A program made the position numbers and the translations under genes. This document shows positions 54,808-63,355 of a DNA stretch of 64,000 nucleotides, in pieces (position 1 is the stretch's first letter; the number at the start of each line of letters is the position of its first letter). The notes beneath the pieces were generated by a model. It did not search any database, was not told where the DNA came from, and saw only the letters and a list, made by a program, of their open reading frames with translations. Source of the stretch: Sphingomonas sp. Root710 (GTDB lineage Bacteria > Pseudomonadota > Alphaproteobacteria > Sphingomonadales > Sphingomonadaceae); NCBI RefSeq assembly GCF_001429065.1, contig NZ_LMIB01000001.1, positions 1,405,724-1,469,723 of the forward strand, read 5' to 3'.

Positions 54808-55256
54808 CTAAATTCGCTTGGCCAGCGCCTCCAGCTGATCGGTCGCGATGCCCCAGCCCTGCTCGAAGCCCATTGCCTCATGCTGGGCCTTGTCCTCGGC
54901 AGTCCAGTGGAGCACGCGGGCGGTGTAGCGGGTCTTGCCATCCTCCTCCTCGAAGGTGAGGATGCCCGTCATGAACGGCTTTTCGGACGGTCCCACGCCC
55001 TTGTATAAGCATCGGTGAAGACCAGCTTCTCGTTGGGGATCACTTCCAAATAAACGCCGGGATTAGGCATCTCCTCGCCATTGGTACCCTTCATCACGAT
55101 CAGGCTGGAACCACCCGCGCGGACGTCGTTCTCGACATGCGACACGCCCCAGGGCGGCGGGCAGAACCAGAGCGGGATCAGCGCGGGATCGGTCCAGCAG
55201 CGGAACAGCGTCTCGCGCGGAGCGTCGATCAGGCGGGTCAGCTTCAGCTCATGCAT
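54808..55256 (-). pseudogene. SRPBCC/AHSA1-type protein gene with one-base frameshift
   Basis: The first part, from ATG 55256 (AAGGAG upstream), reads MHELKLTRLIDAPRETLFR to KLVFTDAYTRAWDRPKSRS. The family continuation GPSEKPFMTGILTFEEEDG to LEALAKRI is found in another frame down to 54808. The normal junction is TR(G/A)WxPSEKPFM; one base is missing in the TGGGACC run at about 54993-55002. Total length is 449 nt, one short of 150 codons. Either a recent pseudogene or a sequencing error at a G-run. The domain family binds small lipophilic ligands. Confidence 0.85.
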
Positions 55257-55305
55257 ATTCTTTCTCCTTGGCTGTGCCGATACGACGATCGGGCCGGGGC
55301 CGATC

Positions 55306-56553
55306 CTACATCGGCGCGGTCGACAACCGATCGAGTTGCTGCCGAATATAGGCGGCTTCTGCGGCCGATCCGGCCAGCCCGATCGCCCGGCCGAAAGCCT
55401 CCCGCGCTTCCTGGGTCCTGCCCAGCTGATCGAGAAAGGCGCCGCGCGCGCCGTGAAAATAGAAATAACCATCGAGTCGCTCACCCAGCGGCGCAATCAG
55501 GTCCAGCGCGGCTTCCGGCCCGGACAGCTTTGCCAGCGCCACCGCGCGGTTGAGAGTTATCACCGGCGAGGGCTGAATTCGCTCGAGTGTCGCGTAGAGC
55601 TTCTCGATCTGCGCCCAGTCGGTCTCATCGGCGGTCTTCGCGCGAGCATGAAGCGCCGCGATCGCCGCCTGCACTTGATAAGGCCCCGGTCGGCGGTGCC
55701 GCATCGCTTTGTCGAGCAATGCCAATCCTTCGGCGATCGCCGCCGCGTCCCAATGGTTGCGATCCTGATTCTCCAGCAGGACGACCTGCCCGTCGCCATC
55801 GAGCCGCGCCGCGCTGCGCGCATGCTGGAGCAGCATTAGCGCGACCAGTCCGGTGATCTCGGGCTCGGCGGGGAACAGCCGGACGAGCAATCGGCCGAGC
55901 CGGATCGCCTCACGGCACAGCGGTTCGCGCGCCCCCGCCTCCGCTCCGCTCGCCGAATAGCCTTCATTGAAGATCAGATAGACCATCGCCGCGACCGCAC
56001 CGAGCCGCTCGGCGCGCTCGATCGCGCCCGGTGTTTCGAAGGGCACGCCGCTGTCGGCGATTCGCGCCTTGGCGCGGGTGATGCGTTGCTCCATCGCCTT
56101 CTCACCGACCAGGAAGGCGCGCGCGATCTGCGCGACGGTCAGTCCGGATACGATCCGCAGTGCCAGCGCGATCGCCGACGTCGCCGGCAGATCGGGATGG
56201 CAGCAGACGAACAGCAGCCGCAGAATGTCATCGCGATACTGCCCCTCGTCGAGCCGGTCGGCCAACGCTCCCTCGGCATCGTCCAGATCGGATAGCTGAT
56301 CATCGGACGGCAACCCGGTTTCCCGGCTCGATCGCCGCAGCCTATCGATCCCGCTGTTGCGGCCGACCAGGATCAGCCAGGCGGGAGGGTCGCGCGGCGG
56401 CCCCTGCTCGGGCCACTTCGCCAGCGCGCGCAGGCAGGCTTCCTGATAGGCCTCCTCGGCCATGTCCATGTCGCGAAAATAGCGCAGCAGCGCCGCGACC
56501 GCACGCGGCCGGGCCGACGCCAGCGCCGCGTCGATCCAGGCGAGATCGGTCAT
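55306..56553 (-). CDS. ECF42-type RNA polymerase sigma factor with C-terminal TPR-like extension
   Basis: 415 aa. Sigma region 2 at the start (RAVAALLRYFRDMDMAEEAYQEACLRAL), region 4 near 115-170 (RIVSGLTVAQIARAFLVGEK), then a 240-residue helical extension (DUF6596/TPR-like, LVRLFPAEPEITGLVALMLL, AIGLAGSAAEAAYIRQQL). This architecture beside a YCII/DGPF gene defines the ECF42 group. No anti-sigma gene is present; the C-terminal extension is thought to regulate activity. Its ATG overlaps the YCII stop (4 nt). Confidence 0.9.
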   Translation of the reverse strand: MTDLAWIDAALASARPRAVAALLRYFRDMDMAEEAYQEACLRALAKWPEQGPPRDPPAWLILVGRNSGIDRLRRSSRETGLPSDDQLSDLDDAEGALADRLDEGQYRDDILRLLFVCCHPDLPATSAIALALRIVSGLTVAQIARAFLVGEKAMEQRITRAKARIADSGVPFETPGAIERAERLGAVAAMVYLIFNEGYSASGAEAGAREPLCREAIRLGRLLVRLFPAEPEITGLVALMLLQHARSAARLDGDGQVVLLENQDRNHWDAAAIAEGLALLDKAMRHRRPGPYQVQAAIAALHARAKTADETDWAQIEKLYATLERIQPSPVITLNRAVALAKLSGPEAALDLIAPLGERLDGYFYFHGARGAFLDQLGRTQEAREAFGRAIGLAGSAAEAAYIRQQLDRLSTAPM

Positions 56554-56927
56554 GACGCCGCGGCGACGTCACCCGGCCGATACAGCATCAGCGGGCGTAC
56601 TTCGTGCGCTCCGGCCGATCCGCTTGCGCGGCCCAGGTCGCTCGCCACTGCGATCGCCTCCTCGAGATTCGCACAATCGACCACATAGAAGCCGAGCAGT
56701 TGCTCCTTGGTCTCCGCAAAGGGCCCGTCGAGCACCAGCGGCTCGGTACCTTTGCGCACCGTCGTCGCAGCGGTGGTCGGCATCAGCCGCGCAACTGGCC
56801 CGAGCCGCCCCTGCATTGCCAGCTTCGCCTGCACCGCGCCGAGCCGATCCATGACCACAGCCTCGGTTTCGTGACTCCAGGCCCCGACCACCTCTTCGGA
56901 ATCATAGCAGAGGATCGCATACAGCAT
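56550..56927 (-). CDS. YCII/DGPF-domain protein
   Basis: 125 aa: MLYAILCYDSEEVVGAW start and the hallmark LVLDGPFAETKEQLLGFYVV (DGPF). These small proteins accompany ECF42 sigma factors and are their usual regulon members. Start chosen at 56927 with GGAGA 6-7 nt upstream; in-frame ATG 56939 and GTG 56942 are alternatives. First gene of the YCII-sigma-SRPBCC operon. Confidence 0.88.
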   Translation of the reverse strand: MLYAILCYDSEEVVGAWSHETEAVVMDRLGAVQAKLAMQGRLGPVARLMPTTAATTVRKGTEPLVLDGPFAETKEQLLGFYVVDCANLEEAIAVASDLGRASGSAGAHEVRPLMLYRPGDVAAAS

Positions 56928-56998
56928 CGGCTTCTCCATCACTTGCGATGCAACGACGCGCGGGAGAGCCGCGATCCGACACGACGGCCGGAAAAATC

Positions 56999-57643
56999 TC
57001 AGCTGTCGCCGCGCGGATAGATGATGATAGACAGGTAGCGGCTCGTCGGGCTCACCAGCGTCTCGGGACCGTGCAGGGCTCCCGAATCGAACAACAGCGA
57101 GTCGCCCTCGCGCAGTGTGTAGCGCTCGCTACCATGGCGATAGATCACCTCGCCCTCGATCATGAAAATATACTCGACCCCGCTATGGCGGAAGCTGGTG
57201 TGTGCGACGGCGTTTTCGCGCAGCAGGATCAGATAGGGTTCGACTACCACATCGCCGCGCAGGACATGGCCGAGCAGCTGGTAGACATGACCCGACTTGG
57301 TACCGCGCCGCTCGATCGTCAGCCCCTGCCCCGCCGGCACATAGGAACAGTCCTGCCGTTCCTCGCACGAGGCGAACAGCGACGACAGCGGAACGTTGAG
57401 CGCAACCGCTATGCCCTGCAAGGTCGAAAGCGATGCGGAGATGCCGCCATTCTCGATCTTCGACAGCATTCCGTTCGAGATACCCGCCGCCGAGGCGAGG
57501 TCCGACACCGACAGGTCATGCTGCCGCCGCAGCTGACGGATCTGTATGCCCAGCGCGCGCTCCAGGCTGCGCTCCGCCACCTGCGGCGCGCTCGATATGG
57601 TGTCGAGGCCGGTTTCATCGGCCGGAGGAGACTGCTTGACCAT
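56999..57643 (-). CDS. XRE-cupin transcriptional regulator
   Basis: 214 aa. Residues about 32-88 hold a Cro/C1-type helix-turn-helix (LRRQHDLSVSDLASAAGIS, NGMLSKIENG), and about 130-210 a cupin barrel (HSGVEYIFMIEGEV, LREGDSLLFDSGALHGPE) that binds a small ligand or metal. PuuR/MdcY-like regulators of amine or amino-acid use have this layout. The neighbouring genes are unrelated, so the target is unknown. Confidence 0.9.
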   Translation of the reverse strand: MVKQSPPADETGLDTISSAPQVAERSLERALGIQIRQLRRQHDLSVSDLASAAGISNGMLSKIENGGISASLSTLQGIAVALNVPLSSLFASCEERQDCSYVPAGQGLTIERRGTKSGHVYQLLGHVLRGDVVVEPYLILLRENAVAHTSFRHSGVEYIFMIEGEVIYRHGSERYTLREGDSLLFDSGALHGPETLVSPTSRYLSIIIYPRGDS

Positions 57644-57712
57644 GAGCGGACCTTAGCGCGGTTCTGATCTCCGCCAAGACCCCGCTGCTTCGGCGGCCCC
57701 AGGCTTACCCAT

Positions 57713-58687
57713 CTAAAACTCCGGAATCGCGATCGGCGGGACCAGGGCTTCGCCCCTGGCCCTTTTGCCATCGATATCGTCGACTATGGCCTGCGTCATC
57801 GCCCGCCGCTCTGCGCCGCCGGCATGGGTCGCATCGCCTGCCCCGCTCAGCCTTTCCCAATAAGCGGGCGCGACGTGGATATCGAACCCGGCTCGCGCCA
57901 TCAGGTAGAGGCCGAGCAGATCGGCCTCGTCCTCGGTCTTGCGGATTTCGCGCGCCCCATCCGGGCTGGGCGACCGCTCATCGAGCGACACGCCGGCGCG
58001 ATCGAGCCGACGGCGGTGATTCAGAATATTATGCGCCATCTCGTGCGCGATCGACACGGCCAGTTCATCGTCGTCCTTCGCCGCAGCGGCGGCCTCCACG
58101 CCGATCGAAATCATCATCCCGTCCGCCCCAGCATTGTTCGCATCGGCTGTTTCGAGCTGTACCTGCGACCGGCATCCGCGCTCGGGCGTTATGTCATGGT
58201 CGACCAGCGCCCCAGCACGTTCGAGGGTGACGCGGACGGGCCCCGCACGGCTGGCATTGGCCAGCCGTGCCATTACCCGCTCGACCCCGCTATAGTCGGT
58301 CTTTTCGCGCTTTTTCAGCGGCGTGATGGCGATTTTGACCCCATTGATCGCTACGATCCGGTCTCCGGCCCTCATTCCGGCGCGATCGGCGGCGGCGCCG
58401 GGAACAACCAGTTCCACCGCCGGCCCGGGGCCTAGATCGAATACGCGCGCGGCAGCAGGGCGATAGCGCGGCGCATATTGGCGCAACTCGTGCACCACCA
58501 GCCCGAACCAAGGCGACTGGCGGGGGCAGAGGTCGCGATTACCGACAGCGATTCGATAGGCGACGGCGGCAACCCGCGCATCTTCCGCACGCAGCGCCTC
58601 TAGCGCGAAATCGCCGTCGCCCGGGCTGGCTGCCGCCAGGATCAACGGCGCAGCCAGAAGCGGAAGAAGACGGGGAAAAATTGCCAT
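57713..58687 (-). CDS. M48-like metalloprotease with PDZ domain
   Basis: 324 aa. Signal peptide (LLPLLAAPLILAAASPG), PDZ domain at about 88-160 (AVELVVPGAAADRAGMRAGD), zinc motif HEMAH at 215-219 and a downstream ETEDEADLLGLY-like region (KTEDEADLLGLYLMARAG) giving the third ligand. Periplasmic protease, probably quality control. Similar small M48-PDZ proteins occur in sphingomonads. Confidence 0.88.
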   Translation of the reverse strand: MAIFPRLLPLLAAPLILAAASPGDGDFALEALRAEDARVAAVAYRIAVGNRDLCPRQSPWFGLVVHELRQYAPRYRPAAARVFDLGPGPAVELVVPGAAADRAGMRAGDRIVAINGVKIAITPLKKREKTDYSGVERVMARLANASRAGPVRVTLERAGALVDHDITPERGCRSQVQLETADANNAGADGMMISIGVEAAAAAKDDDELAVSIAHEMAHNILNHRRRLDRAGVSLDERSPSPDGAREIRKTEDEADLLGLYLMARAGFDIHVAPAYWERLSGAGDATHAGGAERRAMTQAIVDDIDGKRARGEALVPPIAIPEF

Positions 58688-58716
58688 AGCCCCCTTTAGC
58701 CCGCTTCCGGTTTAGG

Positions 58717-59466
58717 TCAAAACAGTGCGGCTTCGGCACTGATCCAGCCGATCCATGCCGCGATCGCCAGGCAGGTGCCGAAGGGCACGCTCGACGATCC
58801 CGTCAGCCGTCGCCCGCGCCCTATCTGCACCAGGCTCCACACCAGCCCCACGAGCGCCGCGCCGAGCAGGGCAAAGGGCAATATCCGCCAGCCCAGCCAC
58901 AGTCCGATCGCACCGAATAATTTGACGTCGCCGCCCCCCATCCCGTCGCGATGCCGCAGCAGCCGATAGCCCCAGGCGACGCCGGCGAAGAGCAGGAAGC
59001 CCACGGCGCCGCCGATCAACCGGTCGGCAAAGGACGGGGCCAGTCCGGCAACGCCCGCAGCCAGCCCCGTAGCCGCCAGCACGAAGGTCAGCTTATCGGG
59101 CAACCAGAAATGGCGCGCATCGAGCAGCGCCAGCGCGAGGAGCAGCCAGCCGAAGATGGCGCCCGCCAGTGCGGAGAAGACATTGACCGAGACGGCCACG
59201 CTCGCCGCGCCGATGATCGCCGCGGCTATTTCGGTTAGCAGATGAATGCGGTCGACCGGCGCATCGCAACAGGCAGTCCGGCCGCGCTGCGCCACATAGC
59301 TGGCAACCGGTATCAACCGGATCGGGGGCAATGGCGCGCCGCATCCGTCACAGGCCGAACGCCCCGCCACCGCCGATCGCCCCTGCGGCCAGCGCATCAC
59401 GATCGTCGCGATGAAACTGCCGACGATCGCACCCAGCAGCCCGCCCGCCACCGTCATGATCAGCAT
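58717..59466 (-). CDS. type IV prepilin peptidase (A24)
   Basis: 249-aa membrane aspartyl protease with N-terminal DUF-type cytoplasmic loop. Zinc-like CDGC is present, but its partner pair reads ACC, so the site is partly lost. The catalytic Asp residues lie in LALLDARHFWLPD and GMGGGDVKL. Processes and may N-methylate pilin-like leaders. ATG 59466 has GGAG upstream. No pilin genes are adjacent. Confidence 0.92.
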   Translation of the reverse strand: MLIMTVAGGLLGAIVGSFIATIVMRWPQGRSAVAGRSACDGCGAPLPPIRLIPVASYVAQRGRTACCDAPVDRIHLLTEIAAAIIGAASVAVSVNVFSALAGAIFGWLLLALALLDARHFWLPDKLTFVLAATGLAAGVAGLAPSFADRLIGGAVGFLLFAGVAWGYRLLRHRDGMGGGDVKLFGAIGLWLGWRILPFALLGAALVGLVWSLVQIGRGRRLTGSSSVPFGTCLAIAAWIGWISAEAALF

Positions 59467-59639
59467 CGCCGCTCCATCCCCGCCGTTCCACTGTCACGCG
59501 CCCGTCATGCAGTCATGCAATAGGCCCCGGGACAAGAATAGGGGCGACCTGCATGCAAAATATCGGCACCTGCGATTGCGGCCTGCTGGGACGCCTCCTA
59601 ATCTTCGCGATGCGAAACGCGCGCGGCGTTCCGGTGGCT

Positions 59640-62600
59640 TCACAGGTTGAGCAGCGCCGGGTCGCCCCCTTGCGCGGTGATGTTGACCGACAGCGCCCGC
59701 TCAGTGGCATAGCGCAACAGGGCGTGCGGCCCGCCCGCCTTGGGGCCGGTGCCTGACAGGCCTTCGCCGCCGAAGGGTTGCACCCCGACCACCGCGCCGA
59801 TGATCGACCGGTTCACATAGACATTGCCGGCTGGAACGAGCGCGCGAACCTCCTCCGCAAAGCGTTCGATACGGCTGTGGATGCCCAGAGTCAGGCCATA
59901 GCGGCGCGCAGCCAAACCGCCCGCGACCTTCGCCAGATCGGCGGGGTCATAACGGACGACATGCAGGATCGGGCCGAACACTTCGCGCTCAAGGAAATCG
60001 GCCGATGGGATCTCAGCCATCAGCGGAGCAAAGAAGTCGCCGTCCTCGGGAGCGGTACAGCTGTGGAGAATCCTGGCCTCGCGCTCCAGCCGCAGCTTGT
60101 GCGCGGCCAGCGCCGCCTTGGCTTCGGCATCGATCACCGGACCGACATCCGTGGACGGATCGCTCGGTTCGCCGATCACCAGCGCGTCCATCGCTCCCTT
60201 CAGCGTCGCGATGGTTTCATCAGCGCTGTCTTTAGGCAGGAACAGCAGCCGCAGTGCCGAACAGCGCTGTCCCGCCGAACCGAACGCCGACATGATCACG
60301 TCGTCGACGACCTGCTCCTTGAGCGCAGTCGTATCGACGAACATGCCGTTCAGGCCGCCGGTCTCGGCGATGAAGGGGACGATAGGCCCGTTGCGCGCGG
60401 CCAGCTGGCGGTTGATCGCCCAGGCGGTATCGGTGCCACCAGTGAAGGCGACCCCATCGATCCCCGCATGGTTGACGATCGCACCGCCGACCGTCGCGCC
60501 GTCGCCGGGCAACAGTGCGAGCAGCGCTGGATCAAGACCGGCGGCGTGAAACAGCCGCACAGCGCGCGCCGCGATCAGCGGAGTCTGCTCGGCGGGCTTG
60601 GCGAGGACGGCATTGCCCGCCGCCAGCGCAGCGGCGATCTGGCCGGTGAAGATGGCAAGCGGGAAATTCCACGGGCTGATGCAGGCGAAGATGCCCCGAC
60701 CCGAAAGCTCGAGCTGATTCACCTCGCCGACGGGCCCCGGCAGAATCGTCGGGGCGCCGAACTGCCGCTCGGCCAGGTCGGCATAATAGCGGCAGAAATC
60801 GACGGCTTCGCGCACCTCGGCCACGCCATCGTTCAGCGTCTTGCCGGCTTCGAGCGACAGCAGCGCGATCAAAGCGTCGGTCTGCGCCTCCAACGCATCG
60901 GCCATTGCGCGAAGGACAGGCGCACGCCCCATGCCGCCGATCGCATTCCATCCCGGCTGCGCCTTACGCGCGGCGGCGATCGCGCGATCGACATCGGCAG
61001 GGGTGGCATCGGCGGCATGGCCGATCACCCGGCTGCGGTCCGCGGGGCTCGTCACCGGCTGCGCGGGGCCAGGAACCAGCCGTCCCTCGACGATCGCCCC
61101 TGCCGTCTCACGTTCACCAGCAACCAGGGTGACGGCCTTCGCCATGGCGATCCGCTCCTCAATCAGTGAATAGTCGCGGCCAAGCGGGTTCCTCCGCGCG
61201 CCATAGATGTCGGCAGGCAAGGCGATCCGGGCATGACGATCGGGATGCCCGGCCACCACGGTGACCGGATCGGCCACCACCAGATCCGCGGGCACGCGCT
61301 CATCGAGCAAGGCGTGAACGAAGCTGGTGTTCGCGCCATTTTCGAGCAGACGGCGGACCAGATAGGGCAGCAGTTCCTCATGCCCGCCGACCGGCGCATA
61401 AGCGCGCAGACGCAGATCGCCATAGCGCTTCCCGGCCGCGGCATAGAGCGCCTCGCCCATGCCGTGTAGCCGCTGATGTTCGATCGTCGCGCCCGCGCCG
61501 TCGGCCATCCCGCGCACCGCCGCGAGGGTGTGGGCATTGTGGCTGGCGAATTGCGGATAGAGCGAAGGGGAAGCGTCGATCAGCGCCTTCGCGCAGACCA
61601 GATAGGACAGATCGGTCGCCGCCTTGGTGGTGAACACCGGATAATCGGGGCGGCCCGCTACCTGCGCCTTCTTGATCTCGCTGTCCCAATAGGCACCCTT
61701 GACGAGGCGGACCATGATCCGCCGCCCGCTGGCCTCGGCCAGTTTTCGGACTGCCTCGATCACCGACAGGCCACGCTTCTGATAAGCCTGGACGACGACA
61801 CCGAGGCCCTTCCAGTCGCCCAGTTCGGTCTCATTCACCAGCCGCTCGATCATCTTGAGCGAGATCACCAGCCGGTCGGCCTCCTCGGCGTCGATCGCGA
61901 AGTTGAGGTCATAGCGCGCCGCGATCAGCGCCAGCCGCTTCATGCGCGGATAGAGCTCCTCCCAGATGCGCGCCTCCTGCACCGCCTCATAGCGCGGGCA
62001 CAGCGCCGACAGCTTGACCGAAACGCCGTGGCCAAGCTCCGGCCCCGCACCGTTCGACGCCTTGCCGACCGCCTCAATCGCGTCGGCATATATCTTCTCG
62101 TAGCGCGCGGCGTCGGCGGCGGTGCGCGCGCCCTCACCGAGCATGTCGAACGAGCAGAGATATCCCTCGCGCTTGGCGCGCTTCAGGGCATCGCCGATGG
62201 TGCGGCCGAGGACGAACTGCTCGCCCATCATCTTTACTGCAGCGGACACCGCCTGACGGATCACCGGTTCGCCGACCCGCGCAGTGACCCGCTTGAGGAA
62301 GCCGCCGAGATCGGTCTTCGCCTCGTCGTCGACGTCGATCAGCTTGCCGGTCAGCATCAGCCCCCAGGTCGAGGCGTTGACGAACAGGCTGTCCGACTGG
62401 CCGAGATGGCTCGCCCAGTCCGCCGAACCAATCTTCTCGGCGATCAACCGGTCGCGGGTATCGGCGTCGGGGGTGCGCAGCAGCGCCTCGGCGAGACACA
62501 TCAGCGCCAGCCCCTCGCGCGTGCCGAGCGAGAATTGCTGGAGGAAGCTTTCGACCACCCCCTGCTTCTTGGTGGCACCGCGCGCCGCCTCGACCAGCGC

Positions 62601-62735
62601 GGCCGCTTCGGCGACGACATCAGCGCGATCCCGGCCGCTCAGCGGCTGCCGCTCGAGCAGGCTGCGGACGACCGCGCCTTCATCGGCATATTTGCCGGCG
62701 TCGATCATGTCCCAGTTCGATATCACGCTTGCCAT
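59640..62735 (-). CDS. putA: bifunctional proline dehydrogenase / P5C dehydrogenase
   Basis: 1031 aa; oxidises proline to glutamate in two steps with substrate channelling. The FAD proline dehydrogenase half holds RLVKGAYWDSEIK and YAPVGGHEELLPYL; the NAD aldehyde dehydrogenase half holds VAFTGGTDTAW, FIAETGG and the catalytic Cys in GSAGQRCSALR. It lacks an N-terminal ribbon-helix-helix domain, so it is a short PutA and does not repress itself. ATG 62735 has GGAGG 5 nt upstream. Divergent from an Lrp/AsnC gene that probably controls it. Confidence 0.96.
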   Translation of the reverse strand: MASVISNWDMIDAGKYADEGAVVRSLLERQPLSGRDRADVVAEAAALVEAARGATKKQGVVESFLQQFSLGTREGLALMCLAEALLRTPDADTRDRLIAEKIGSADWASHLGQSDSLFVNASTWGLMLTGKLIDVDDEAKTDLGGFLKRVTARVGEPVIRQAVSAAVKMMGEQFVLGRTIGDALKRAKREGYLCSFDMLGEGARTAADAARYEKIYADAIEAVGKASNGAGPELGHGVSVKLSALCPRYEAVQEARIWEELYPRMKRLALIAARYDLNFAIDAEEADRLVISLKMIERLVNETELGDWKGLGVVVQAYQKRGLSVIEAVRKLAEASGRRIMVRLVKGAYWDSEIKKAQVAGRPDYPVFTTKAATDLSYLVCAKALIDASPSLYPQFASHNAHTLAAVRGMADGAGATIEHQRLHGMGEALYAAAGKRYGDLRLRAYAPVGGHEELLPYLVRRLLENGANTSFVHALLDERVPADLVVADPVTVVAGHPDRHARIALPADIYGARRNPLGRDYSLIEERIAMAKAVTLVAGERETAGAIVEGRLVPGPAQPVTSPADRSRVIGHAADATPADVDRAIAAARKAQPGWNAIGGMGRAPVLRAMADALEAQTDALIALLSLEAGKTLNDGVAEVREAVDFCRYYADLAERQFGAPTILPGPVGEVNQLELSGRGIFACISPWNFPLAIFTGQIAAALAAGNAVLAKPAEQTPLIAARAVRLFHAAGLDPALLALLPGDGATVGGAIVNHAGIDGVAFTGGTDTAWAINRQLAARNGPIVPFIAETGGLNGMFVDTTALKEQVVDDVIMSAFGSAGQRCSALRLLFLPKDSADETIATLKGAMDALVIGEPSDPSTDVGPVIDAEAKAALAAHKLRLEREARILHSCTAPEDGDFFAPLMAEIPSADFLEREVFGPILHVVRYDPADLAKVAGGLAARRYGLTLGIHSRIERFAEEVRALVPAGNVYVNRSIIGAVVGVQPFGGEGLSGTGPKAGGPHALLRYATERALSVNITAQGGDPALLNL

Positions 62736-62844
62736 CACAGCCTCCGGGATCGGCAGTCATTCGCCGATGAAACCACATGATATGACCTATTGTGTCGAAT
62801 GTGCTTCGTATTATTATATTTCAATTCGAAGGAACTTCAGTTTT
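62736..62844. promoter_or_regulatory. putA-Lrp divergent control region
   Basis: 109 nt, markedly AT-rich from 62780 to 62830, between divergent starts. AT-rich tracts with TTCG/CGAA repeats fit Lrp-type binding; exact sites are not resolved. Confidence 0.55.
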
Positions 62845-63324
62845 ATGCCACATGAACCGAAGCATGTTCCGATTGATGCGACCGATCGCCGCCTGCTGCG
62901 CGCTTTGCAGGAGGATGGGCGGATCACCAACCAGGCGCTTGCCCAGAGCTGCGGCCTGTCGCCGGCCGCCTGCTTCGACCGGGTGAAGCGGCTGCGCGAG
63001 CGCGGAGTGATCACCGGCTATACCGCGCTGCTCGATCCCGAGAAGCTCGACCAGGCGCTGATGATCTTCATCGAAGTCCTGCTCGACCGAACCACCGACG
63101 ATGTGTTCACCGCCTTTTCGGACCATGTCCGCAGCGTGCCGCAGGTCCTCGAATGCCATATGGTCGCGGGCGGCTTCGACTATCTGCTCAAGGTCCGCGT
63201 GTCGGACATGGCCGCCTATCGCAGCTTCCTCGGCGATATCCTCACCGCGATGCCCGGCGTGCGCGAGACCCGCACCTATGCTGTGCTGGAAGAGGTAAAG
63301 GCCACCACCCGCCTGACAGTGTAG
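62845..63324 (+). CDS. Lrp/AsnC-family regulator (probable proline-responsive activator of putA)
   Basis: 159 aa. Helix-turn-helix at about 25-55 (TNQALAQSCGLSPAACFDRV) and a RAM ligand domain (MVAGGFDYLLKVRVSDMAAY). ATG 62845 with GAAGGAAC upstream. PutR-type Lrp proteins are adjacent to and divergent from short putA in many alphaproteobacteria, where they activate it with proline; the same is inferred here. Confidence 0.92.
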   Translation: MPHEPKHVPIDATDRRLLRALQEDGRITNQALAQSCGLSPAACFDRVKRLRERGVITGYTALLDPEKLDQALMIFIEVLLDRTTDDVFTAFSDHVRSVPQVLECHMVAGGFDYLLKVRVSDMAAYRSFLGDILTAMPGVRETRTYAVLEEVKATTRLTV

Positions 63325-63350
63325 ATCCTCCCCGGCGAAGCGGGGAGGAT
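63325..63350. terminator. shared hairpin between convergent genes
   Basis: ATCCTCCCC and GGGGAGGAT pair perfectly around GGCGAAGC directly after the Lrp stop codon. It separates the Lrp gene from the convergent dehydrogenase gene and probably stops transcription from both sides. Confidence 0.7.
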
Positions 63351-63355
63351 GGGCA

